Both the position numbers and the translations under genes were made by a program. Below are positions 8,574 through 15,471 of a stretch of DNA of 64,000 nt, piece after piece. The DNA is from Streptomyces parvulus (GTDB taxonomy: Bacteria > Actinomycetota > Actinomycetes > Streptomycetales > Streptomycetaceae). The stretch is taken from NCBI RefSeq assembly GCF_014648855.1, contig NZ_BMRX01000007.1, positions 372,001-436,000 of the forward strand, given 5' to 3'. Under the pieces are notes generated by a model, which saw only the letters and a program-made list of their open reading frames with translations, was not told where the DNA came from and searched no databases. Within the stretch, counting starts at the first letter, position 1. Each line of letters starts with the position of its first letter.

Positions 8574-10048
8574 CGGTCCTGCTCCCAGTCTCCTGCGGCG
8601 CGCAGGTGGTTCACGGCGTACGAGCGCCAGGGGCGCCAGCTGTCGGGCACGGTCGGGTCGGGCGGGGCGGTGTCGGGGTCGCCGAGGGCCCGGGTGCGGA
8701 CGACGGCCGCGGTGCGGGCGTCCATGCCGGGTACGGCGAGGAGGGCGCGCTCGGCGTCGTCGCGGTCGGCGCCGGGGTCCAGGCGAATGGTGCCGTTGGC
8801 GAGGGCGGCGGCGAGGGCGCCGACGGGGCCGTCCGGTTCGGCCTCGGCGAGGACCGCCGGTTCGGGGAAGAGGTGGGTGAGGGTGCCGCAGGGGGCGTCG
8901 AGGGCCTCGCCGTACCGCTCGACCAGGCGCTCGGCCGCGGCGTGCCCGGCCAGGGCCCGCAGGGCGAGTTCGGCGGGGTCGGCGGTGCCGGGCGAGCGCA
9001 GTCCGGGGCGGGCGGCGACCAGGGGGGCGAGGCGCGGGTCGGCGCCGAGGCGTTCGTCGACGGCGTACGGGTCGGCGTCCAGGTCGAACAGCCGCCGCAG
9101 CCGCTGCACGGAGGTGGTCAGGTCGCGGAGGTCGGTGAGGTGGAGGCGGGCGTCCAGCCAGCCGCCCCCGCTGCCGCCGCGGGTCTCCCGGTGCTCCTCG
9201 ACGGCGACGATGCCGGTGCCGTGGGGCAGGCGCAGGGTGCGCCGGTAGCGGCGCCGGCCGGGCGGCCCGGCGACCTCCTCGATGCCGGCGACGGCCTCCC
9301 GCTGGAGCAGGTCGAAGACGGGGCCTGCCTGGTAGGGGCCGCGGTGGGCGAGCCGGAGGGGTACGCCGGCGGACGGGGTGGCGGTGCGGGCGGCGGCCCG
9401 GTCGGCCGCCGGGGCGGCGGCGCGGACGTCGCTCGGGGTGGCCGCGTAGACGGCGCGGATGGTGTCGTTGAACTGCCGCACGCTGGCGAATCCGGCGGCG
9501 AAGGCGATCTCAGTGACGGGCAGTCCGGTGGTCTGGAGCAGGACGCGCGCGGTGTGCGCCCGCTGGGCCCGGGCGAGCGCGACGGGTCCGGCGCCCAGCT
9601 CGGCGGTGAGCTGCCGCTGCACCTGCCGGGCGCTGTAGCCGAGGCGGCCGGCGAGTCCGGTGACGCCTTCCCGGTCGACGACGCCGTCCCCGATGAGCCG
9701 CATGGCCCGGCCGACGAGGTCGGCGCGGACGTTCCACTCGGCCGAGCCCGGCACGGCGTCGGGGCGGCACCGCCGGCAGGACCGGAACCCCGAGCCCTGC
9801 GCGGCGGCGGCCGTCGCGAAGAACCGCACGTTGTGCCGCTTCGGCGTGATGGCCGGGCAGCTGGGCCGGCAGTAGATGCCGGTGGTGCGCACGGCGAAGA
9901 AGAACGCGCCGTCGAACCGGGCGTCCCGGCTGCGTACGGCCTCGTACCTGCTGTCTTCGGACCTGCTGTCCTCGGACCTGCTGCCCTCAGGCCTGCTGTC
10001 CTCGGACCTGCTGTCCTCGTGCGCTGTGCGCTGTGCTGTCCCGGTCAC
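8570..10048 (-). CDS. Ada/AlkA fusion: methylphosphotriester-sensing AraC-type activator with DNA-3-methyladenine glycosylase
   Basis: About 492 residues. An N-terminal Ada zinc domain has YCRPSCPAI and FRSCRRCRPD; its four cysteines bind Zn and take up methyl from phosphotriesters. An AraC HTH follows (EGVTGLAGRLGYSARQVQRQL, then VTEIAFAAGFASVRQFNDTIR). The C-terminal half is an AlkA N-domain and HhH-GPD glycosylase (VPGMDARTAAVVRTRALGDPDTAPP). It senses methylation and activates its own operon while excising alkylated bases; it overlaps ogt by 4 bp. Start choice: this GTG has GGAG 11 bp upstream; another GTG at 10099 adds 17 residues. The N-terminus includes five tandem SEDSR-like repeats absent from typical homologues. 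Confidence 0.85.
   Translation of the reverse strand: MTGTAQRTAHEDSRSEDSRPEGSRSEDSRSEDSRYEAVRSRDARFDGAFFFAVRTTGIYCRPSCPAITPKRHNVRFFATAAAAQGSGFRSCRRCRPDAVPGSAEWNVRADLVGRAMRLIGDGVVDREGVTGLAGRLGYSARQVQRQLTAELGAGPVALARAQRAHTARVLLQTTGLPVTEIAFAAGFASVRQFNDTIRAVYAATPSDVRAAAPAADRAAARTATPSAGVPLRLAHRGPYQAGPVFDLLQREAVAGIEEVAGPPGRRRYRRTLRLPHGTGIVAVEEHRETRGGSGGGWLDARLHLTDLRDLTTSVQRLRRLFDLDADPYAVDERLGADPRLAPLVAARPGLRSPGTADPAELALRALAGHAAAERLVERYGEALDAPCGTLTHLFPEPAVLAEAEPDGPVGALAAALANGTIRLDPGADRDDAERALLAVPGMDARTAAVVRTRALGDPDTAPPDPTVPDSWRPWRSYAVNHLRAAGDWEQDR
9947..10021. repeat. Five tandem 15-bp repeats inside the ada-alkA 5' coding region
   Basis: Five in-frame copies of a 15-bp unit (plus-strand consensus CCTGCTGTCCTCGGA) with one to three substitutions in some copies. 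They encode SEDSR-type pentapeptides on the minus strand. The unit length is a multiple of three, so copy-number change would keep the reading frame. It looks like a small coding minisatellite. Confidence 0.9.
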
Positions 10049-10142
10049 GCTGTCCAGTCTCCGCCAGTCCGGCGGACCGGGCTGGCGGAAATCGGACACG
10101 ACGTCCGAGCGGCCGCGGCCGCGGCTGCGGCCGCGCCCGGCG

Positions 10143-11261
10143 CTACCGGGGCGCGCCGCCGCGCTTGGCCTCCATCGCCGCGCGACCCATGGCGCCCTTG
10201 CGCTTCCACTCCTTGCGGATCTCGGCGCGCAGCCGGGCGTCGGTCTTGGCGACGATGCGCTGGTTCTCCCGCAGCAGCTTGCGGTAGCTCTCCAGCCGGC
10301 GGACCGGCAGCTCGCCGGAGTCGACGGCGCCGAGGACGGCGCAGCCGGGCTCGCGCTCGTGGGCGCAGTCGTGGAACCGGCAGTCGCGGGCCAGCTCCTC
10401 GATCTCGGCGAAGACCTGGCCGACGCCGCTGCCCGCGTCCCAGAGTCCGACGCCCCGCAGCCCGGGGGTGTCGATCAGCACTCCGCCGCCGGGCAGGGCG
10501 AGCAGGTTGCGGGTGGTGGTGGTGTGCCGTCCCTTGCCGTCGACGTCCCGGATCCGCTGGACGTCCATGACGTCCTCGCCGAGCAGGGCGTTGGCGAGCG
10601 TGGACTTGCCGGCGCCGGACTGGCCGAGCAGCACCGCGGTGCCGCCGCCGACGACGGCGGACAGGACGTCGAGCCCTTCGCCCCGCTCGGCGCTGACGCT
10701 GAGCACCGGCACGCCGGGCGCGGTGGTCTCCACGTCCTGGACGAGATACGCCAGGGTCACCGGGTCGGGAACGAGGTCGGCCTTGGTGAGGACCACCACG
10801 GGCTGCGCCCCGGACTCCCAGGCGAGGGCGAGGAAGCGCTCGATCCGGGCGAGGTCCAGCTCGGCGGCGAGGGACACGGCGACGATGGCGTGGTCGACGT
10901 TGGCGGCGAGGATCTGCCCCTCGGACCGCTTGGAGGAGGTGGACCGGACGAAGGCGGTACGGCGCGGGAGGCAGGTGCGGACGTAGCGCGGGTTGCCGTC
11001 GGGTTCGAGGGCGACCCAGTCGCCGGTGCAGACGACCCGCAGGGGGTCGTGCGGGGTGACGAACGCGGTGTCGGCGCGCACGGTCCCGTCGGCGGTGGCG
11101 ACATCGCACTGGCCCCGGTCGACGCGGACGACCCGGCCGGGCAGCAGCCCTTCGGCGGCGTACGGGGAGAAGGCGCGGGCCCAGTCCTCGTCCCAGCCGT
11201 ACGCGGCCAGGGCGGAGGAGGCGGAGGTGGAGTGGGACGGGGTGGAAGCGTGGGAAGACAA
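10143..11261 (-). CDS. rsgA: Ribosome small-subunit-dependent GTPase A
   Basis: A 372-residue circularly permuted GTPase. An OB-fold N-terminus (GLLPGRVVRVDRGQCDVAT) precedes the G4 motif VLTKADL, G5-like VSAERGEG, G1 P-loop GQSGAGKSTLANAL, and G3 DTPG. A C-terminal zinc knuckle follows with CRFHDCAHEREPGC. RsgA acts in late 30S ribosome maturation. The start is inferred as a TTG with GAAGGG about 10 bp upstream; the reading frame stays open another 39 codons but that extension is low complexity and lacks an ATG with a good site. The basic C-terminal tail is typical. It is monocistronic and divergent from a 39-residue ORF. Confidence 0.92.
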   Translation of the reverse strand: MSSHASTPSHSTSASSALAAYGWDEDWARAFSPYAAEGLLPGRVVRVDRGQCDVATADGTVRADTAFVTPHDPLRVVCTGDWVALEPDGNPRYVRTCLPRRTAFVRSTSSKRSEGQILAANVDHAIVAVSLAAELDLARIERFLALAWESGAQPVVVLTKADLVPDPVTLAYLVQDVETTAPGVPVLSVSAERGEGLDVLSAVVGGGTAVLLGQSGAGKSTLANALLGEDVMDVQRIRDVDGKGRHTTTTRNLLALPGGGVLIDTPGLRGVGLWDAGSGVGQVFAEIEELARDCRFHDCAHEREPGCAVLGAVDSGELPVRRLESYRKLLRENQRIVAKTDARLRAEIRKEWKRKGAMGRAAMEAKRGGAPR

Positions 11262-11341
11262 GGGGTGACCCTTCGAGGGGCGGCCCCGGCTGGTGAAGTT
11301 TGCGGTAACGGTGTCAGCCGGCTGCCACGGAGGTGGACGTG

Positions 11342-11461
11342 ATGATGAACTTCCGGATGCGGGCAACGCCCGTCGCAACGACAGCCATCGGTCAACACCT
11401 CCCAGGTCACAACCAGCGAGCAGCAGCGGCAGAACAGCCGCGGGAACGAACAGAACTCTAG
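11342..11461 (+). CDS. Small 39-residue ORF with strong ribosome binding site, unknown function
   Basis: ATG followed by 38 further codons ending TAG, preceded by a near-perfect GGAGGT seven bases upstream. The peptide begins MMNFRMRATPVATTAIGQH, with a basic, Gln/Arg/Ala-rich second half and no membrane segment. I do not recognise it. It lies divergently to rsgA, starting 80 bp from its TTG. It could be a regulatory leader peptide or a genuine small protein. It is supported by the ribosome binding site and codon pattern only. Confidence 0.5.
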   Translation: MMNFRMRATPVATTAIGQHLPGHNQRAAAAEQPRERTEL

Positions 11462-11574
11462 TGGCCTCTCTCGAAGCTCACCACCGAATTACCGCGCGGG
11501 CCTCGGGCGCGACGAGGATGACCGCGGCGGTGACGGCAAGCCGAGTCGGGCGGGTGAGCGGGGAGCGGCCCCGA

Positions 11575-12153
11575 TCATGTCTGAGGCGCCAGGAGATCGA
11601 CAGCGACCTTCAGCCGACCGAGGTAGAACTCCCGTGATGCGGCCTGATGCTTGACGCCGATCGATGCGCTGATCAGCGTCTGTGCGACCAGGGGTGCCGC
11701 GTCTTGTCCTGACTCGACTGCGATTGCGCGCGTGATCAATTCCTCGAAACGTCGTGGCACGGTTTCCACGACCTCTCCGAGAAGGTCGGGATTTCCCTCG
11801 ATGACCGCCGCGACGTCACGCGTCAGCGGGCCGATGTAGCGACCTGCCCACTGGTCGAATGCTCGGACGAGGCGCTCCGGAAGAGGGCGGTCGGTCTCGC
11901 CCAGGATGTGCTCGACCGCTGCGACGTCCCGTTCCAGTGCCTGGGTTACCGCGGCGCGGAACAGCGCCTCCTTCGAGGAGAAGAGAAAGTAGAGCCCGGG
12001 CCGGGAGATGTCCGCCGCCCGCGCCACTTCCTCCATCGACGTCTTCCGGTAACCGAATCGCGCGAATGTGACCATCGCGGAGTCCAGAACCAGGGTACGG
12101 CGGTCGGTATCGGCGACTGTCGACGGCTGGTGGCCGGCATCGGGACTGCTCAT
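11575..12153 (-). CDS. TetR/AcrR family transcriptional regulator
   Basis: A 192-residue repressor. The N-terminal HTH spans about residues 20-65 (ARFGYRKTSMEEVARAADISRPGLYFLFSSKEALFRA), a good TetR match; the C-terminal ligand domain is divergent. It is transcribed away from the SDR gene across a 63-bp region that contains a perfect inverted repeat. It is therefore likely to repress itself and the SDR gene. Base composition is less GC-rich than flanking core genes, in keeping with an acquired segment. The ligand is unknown; the neighbour suggests a hydrophobic alcohol, ketone or xenobiotic. Confidence 0.9.
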   Translation of the reverse strand: MSSPDAGHQPSTVADTDRRTLVLDSAMVTFARFGYRKTSMEEVARAADISRPGLYFLFSSKEALFRAAVTQALERDVAAVEHILGETDRPLPERLVRAFDQWAGRYIGPLTRDVAAVIEGNPDLLGEVVETVPRRFEELITRAIAVESGQDAAPLVAQTLISASIGVKHQAASREFYLGRLKVAVDLLAPQT

Positions 12154-12179
12154 GGAGCGAGCCTACGAGCGGGAATCGA

Positions 12180-12209
12180 ACTATACAAGTCGAGTCTAGT
12201 GCGTATAGT
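12180..12209. promoter_or_regulatory. Divergent promoter/operator with ACTATAC...GTATAGT inverted repeat
   Basis: Seven-base arms ACTATAC and GTATAGT are separated by 16 bases. Read outward, each arm supplies a TATAGT -10-like hexamer. The right one ends 7 bp before the GTG of the SDR gene, implying a leaderless transcript; the left one points to the TetR gene about 27 bp away. The divergent -35 regions would overlap the opposite -10. The TetR protein may bind here. Confidence 0.6.
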
Positions 12210-12216
12210 CGGTGTC

Positions 12217-13185
12217 GTGACTCGCGCACTCATCTCCACAGCCTTCACTGCCCGCAGCACCGCGGACGAGGTGCTGCGAGGCGTTGACCTCGCCGGCGTC
12301 CGCACGATCGTGACGGGAGCTTCTTCCGGACTCGGGATCGAGACGGCTCGCGCGTTGGCCGCCGCGGGGGCGGAGGTCACGCTCGCCGTCCGGAACACGA
12401 CGGCAGGTGAGGCCGTCGCTGAGGCGATCGAGAAATCGACCGAAGGGATCCGCCCCCGAGTAGTCCGGCTCGACCTTGCCGACAGGACTTCCGTCACACG
12501 TTTGGTCCACGCCTGGAACGGCCCCCTTCACCTACTGATCAACAACGCCGGCGTGGTCACCGGCGGCCTCGAACGGACGCATGACGGCTGGGAGTTGCAG
12601 TTCGCGACAAACCACCTTGGCCACTTCGCCCTGGCCACGGGCCTGCATGACGCCCTGGCTCTGGGAGCGGCCGACCGCGACGGAGCGCGAATCGTCTCCG
12701 TCAGTTCGACCGCGCATATGCGTTCCGGCATCGACTTCGACGACCTCCACTTCGAACGCCGCGGCTACGACCCGCAGATCGCATACGCCCAGTCGAAGAC
12801 GGCGAACTCTCTCTTCGCCGTCGAAGCGACCCGCCTCTGGGCGTCGGACGGCATCGTCGTCAACGCGGTGAACCCCGGCGGTATCGCAACCGGCCTGCAG
12901 CGGAACTTCACACCGGAACAGAAGGAATCGCTCGCCGCAGCCGAGGCCGCCGGAGTCTTCACCTACAAGACGGTCGAGCAGGGGGCCGCCACCAGCATCG
13001 TCGCGGCCGTCACCCCCGAGTTCGCCCGCTCCGGAGGCCACTACCTCGACGATGCGCAAGAGGCCTATACCGTGCCGAACGACGCCGACCTCGCGCAACA
13101 CCCTCATGGTGTCAAGGAATGGGCACTCGATCCCGCCATCGCGAAGCGCCTCTGGAGTGTCTCGGCCCAGCTACTCCGCGCCTGA
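12217..13185 (+). CDS. Short-chain dehydrogenase/reductase (retinol-dehydrogenase-like)
   Basis: A 322-residue SDR oxidoreductase. The Rossmann motif is TGASSGLGIETARALA (about residues 32-47). LLINNAGV and FATNHLGHF follow, then the catalytic Ser in IVSVSST and YAQSKTAN carrying the Tyr-x3-Lys pair. The length and NHLGHF motif match the WWOX/retinol-dehydrogenase-like group rather than classical 250-residue SDRs. It probably reduces or oxidises an alcohol/ketone with NADP(H). The GTG start has no ribosome binding site, but a TATAGT box sits 7 bp upstream, so leaderless translation is likely. Regulated presumably by the divergent TetR. Confidence 0.88.
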   Translation: MTRALISTAFTARSTADEVLRGVDLAGVRTIVTGASSGLGIETARALAAAGAEVTLAVRNTTAGEAVAEAIEKSTEGIRPRVVRLDLADRTSVTRLVHAWNGPLHLLINNAGVVTGGLERTHDGWELQFATNHLGHFALATGLHDALALGAADRDGARIVSVSSTAHMRSGIDFDDLHFERRGYDPQIAYAQSKTANSLFAVEATRLWASDGIVVNAVNPGGIATGLQRNFTPEQKESLAAAEAAGVFTYKTVEQGAATSIVAAVTPEFARSGGHYLDDAQEAYTVPNDADLAQHPHGVKEWALDPAIAKRLWSVSAQLLRA

Positions 13186-13211
13186 TCCCTTGAGTTGACA
13201 CGAAAGCCGAC

Positions 13212-13233
13212 CCCGGAATCCACGTGATCCGGG
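13212..13233. terminator. Possible hairpin terminator after the SDR gene
   Basis: Arms CCCGGA and TCCGGG with a ten-base loop, 26 bp after the SDR stop and between convergent genes. The stem is short, so this is a modest call. Confidence 0.35.
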
Positions 13234-13266
13234 CAGGAGGCCGAGCAGTACGCCCCGTTACGCCTC

Positions 13267-13833
13267 TCACGTCCCCCGCGCGGTGAACAGGTCCGCGATC
13301 GCGTTCTCGTCCTCACCGGCGATCAGCAGTACCTCATCGCCGGCCCGTAGGCGCGTCGCACCGCTGACAGGCACGATGCGGCCCTCCCGGACAACCATGC
13401 TGACCCAGGCGTCCTCGCCGATGGCCAAGCCGTCGACCGTGCTGCTCTCGGCTGGTGACCCTTCCTCGACCAAGTGCCGGGCCACGCCCTCCGGGCGGTC
13501 CCGCAGTCGTACCCCCAGCGCCCACGGTTCCAGTTCCACGGACCGCATGGGCACCCGGCACCAGCGGGCGACCGTGGGTACCAGGGAGCCCTGTACGACG
13601 ACGGAGAAGACCACGACGACGAACACGACGTCGTACAGCCGGTCGGCGTACCCGACGCCGGACTCACGAGGTAGCTGCCGAGGAGAACCGGCACGGCACC
13701 CCTTGAGCCCGGTGAAGGCGAGGAACGTCTTCTCCCCACGGCTGAGATCCATGGGCCACAGCAGCGCGGTCAGCACCAACGGCGTCGAGCGACACAAGGT
13801 GCTGAATGGGTATCCCCGGCGCTGCAGGCACAA
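13267..13833 (-). pseudogene. Remnant of a cation/proton antiporter (CPA1 type with TrkA-C domain), truncated and frameshifted
   Basis: The surviving 188 codons match only the C-terminal third of a CPA1-type K+/H+ antiporter. They cover the last membrane helices (DVVFVVVVFSVVVQGSLVPTVARW) and a cytoplasmic RCK-C/TrkA-C regulatory domain (GEDAWVSMVVREGRIVPVSGATRLRAGDEVLLI). The preceding conserved helix is broken: the frame reads LKG then garbage, while the next frame reads RGAVPVLLGSYLV. This points to an extra base in the C-run at 13699-13702 and a compensating change near 13655-13670. Ten or more upstream helices are gone. It is therefore a decayed gene inside the low-GC island. Confidence 0.8.
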
Positions 13834-13908
13834 ACAGGGCGGCGCGATCTCGACCTACGCAGCGGGGGGAGGCCCCCAGCGTTTCCGGGCCGGGCTGCGC
13901 CACGTCCC

Positions 13909-15048
13909 CTATCGGAGCTTCCTCCACTCGCCGTCGACTGTTCCTCCCTGGTGGCGTACCAGCAGCATCGCGGCGTCGTCGTGCGGCGGCCCGACGGCGT
14001 GCTCCGAAAGATCTCGCCGCAGCGCCTCCAAGGCGTCGTGCACATCCGGCTCATGGAGCAGGCAGGCCCGCTGGGCAAGTGGGTAGAAGGCGTCGTTCTC
14101 GTCACGTGCCTCGGTGACACCATCGGTGTACAGCAGCAGTTGGTCACCGGGCACGAACGCCACACTGTACGGCTGAGGTCCGTCGGTTCCGTGCATTCCC
14201 AGCCCCAAGGGCAGCGCGTAGGACGCGGGTTCCGGGAAGTCGACCGTGCTGTCGGCGCGGACGACCATGGGCGCCGGGTGTCCGAAGTTGAGGAAGACCG
14301 CCTCTTCCCTGGTGCGGATCTCCGCCAAGACGGCGGTGACGAACTTTTCGCCCTGCAGTTCCCGGGACAGGCTGCGTTCCAGACGCTCCCCCAACGCGAC
14401 CAGGTCAGGCTCGTCGTGGGCGGCCTCACGGAACGCGCCGAGCACCACCGCTGCCGTCTCGACCGCGGCCAAGCCCTTGCCCTGCACGTCGCCGACGATC
14501 ACACGGACACCGTATGGCGAGGCGACGACCTCGTAGAGGTCTCCGCCGATGCGAGCCTCGGCGATGGCCGAGGTGTACGAGACGGCCATCTGCAAGGGGC
14601 CCACCGTCAAGGGCACCGGGCGGAGCAGCACACGCTGGGCGGACTCCGCGATCGACCGAACACTGGCCAACTCCGCTTCCCTGCGTCCTCTGAGTACTGC
14701 GGCGGCCAAGCCGACCCCGGTGACCCCAGCCACCGACAGGCAGGCGGTAAGACCCCGGCGCCCCTCGAACAGACCGTCGTACAGGCCGAGGGCGACCGTC
14801 AGAGCGAGTGCCACCACACCGATCAGGGCGGTACGGCGCCAGTCGCCGATCAGACTGGCGAAGGCGGGCCCCAGCGAAACCAGCGGCAGGAAGCCGACGT
14901 CGGGACCCGCGATGACGTCCGCGACCGCTACCACGGCCATCGCCGCCCACGGCGTCCAGGCCAGCACCGCCGAACCGGATGGCTTGTCCACGTTCACGGT
15001 GCTCTCCTGCGGTCTCTGGGCATCGAGTGGCCCGGTAGCTGTCTTCAC
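13909..15048 (-). CDS. Membrane-anchored SpoIIE-family serine phosphatase
   Basis: A 379-residue PP2C-type phosphatase. The N-terminal 110 residues hold several membrane helices (WAAMAVVAVADVIAG, TALIGVVALALTVALG, GVTGVGLAAAVL). A SpoIIE/RsbU catalytic domain follows: ARIGGDLYEVV, VIVGDVQGKGL, GDQLLLYTDGVTEAR and HDDAAMLLV supply the acidic metal ligands. Such proteins dephosphorylate STAS anti-anti-sigma factors in response to membrane or cell-wall signals. The GTG start is chosen for the upstream GGTGGGAGGG site. The promoter contains a TTTTGCATAGTCTA element shared with the nearby marR gene. No STAS partner is adjacent. Confidence 0.88.
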   Translation of the reverse strand: MKTATGPLDAQRPQESTVNVDKPSGSAVLAWTPWAAMAVVAVADVIAGPDVGFLPLVSLGPAFASLIGDWRRTALIGVVALALTVALGLYDGLFEGRRGLTACLSVAGVTGVGLAAAVLRGRREAELASVRSIAESAQRVLLRPVPLTVGPLQMAVSYTSAIAEARIGGDLYEVVASPYGVRVIVGDVQGKGLAAVETAAVVLGAFREAAHDEPDLVALGERLERSLSRELQGEKFVTAVLAEIRTREEAVFLNFGHPAPMVVRADSTVDFPEPASYALPLGLGMHGTDGPQPYSVAFVPGDQLLLYTDGVTEARDENDAFYPLAQRACLLHEPDVHDALEALRRDLSEHAVGPPHDDAAMLLVRHQGGTVDGEWRKLR

Positions 15049-15063
15049 ACGCCCTCCCACCTT

Positions 15064-15081
15064 TAGACTATGCAAAAGTCT
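15064..15081. promoter_or_regulatory. Shared TAGACTATGCAAAA element, copy 1 (phosphatase promoter)
   Basis: AGACT-N7-AGTCT forms a 5-bp inverted repeat within TAGACTATGCAAAAGTCT. It lies 15 bp before the phosphatase GTG. The same TTTTGCAYAGTCTA string (reverse strand) occurs before the marR gene, and a related TTTGCATAATGCAAA before the ClC gene. This suggests one regulator for all three. Confidence 0.55.
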
Positions 15082-15149
15082 TTTCGATTGAGCGACGTCC
15101 GCCAAAGCGATACCGCACGTTCGGCAAGCACGCCCGAAGACGGCCTGGC

Positions 15150-15368
15150 GTGAGTTCGCCCTGCATCGCTCCGGACGGGGACACCCCTCTGGTCGCCGCG
15201 CAGGGACAGGCGTGGGACGCCGTGCTTCTCGTGCGCTATCCGAGCCGTGAGGCGTTCATCCGCATGGTCGCCGACCCCGCCCACCGGGAGATCACCTCTC
15301 TCAGATCCCGCGCACTCGACGAGGCCGGGCTCCAGCCGACCACCCCGTGGACGCGACGAGTGGGGTGA
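15150..15368 (+). pseudogene. DUF1330-like C-terminal remnant
   Basis: A 72-codon frame whose second half, WDAVLLVRYPSREAFIRMVAD, matches the C-terminal part of DUF1330/NIPSNAP-like dimeric alpha-beta barrel proteins. The ending LQPTTPW is typical of that family. The expected first 60 or so residues are missing and the ATG lacks a ribosome binding site. I read it as a truncated relic rather than a working gene. It lies between two copies of the shared TGCAAAA element. Confidence 0.5.
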
Positions 15369-15438
15369 CGCACAGCGGTGCCTGACGCCGCTGCAGAGGT
15401 GCCGCACGTGCCGCGACTCCTCACCCCCCTTGACGCTA

Positions 15439-15453
15439 TTTGCATAATGCAAA
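15439..15453. promoter_or_regulatory. Shared TGCAAAA element, copy 2: TTTGCATAATGCAAA palindrome (ClC promoter)
   Basis: A perfect palindrome of 7-bp arms TTTGCAT and ATGCAAA around one base, 18 bp before the ClC GTG. It starts 4 bp after a TTGACG hexamer (15430-15435) that could be a -35. Best palindrome of the three related copies, so a good candidate operator for the local MarR protein. Confidence 0.6.
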
Positions 15454-15471
15454 AGTACGGAAGGGGAAGCA

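Noticed and set aside
9947..10021. Short tandem repeats as a CRISPR array
   Set aside because: Units are 15 bp with no spacers and are in frame inside a coding region.
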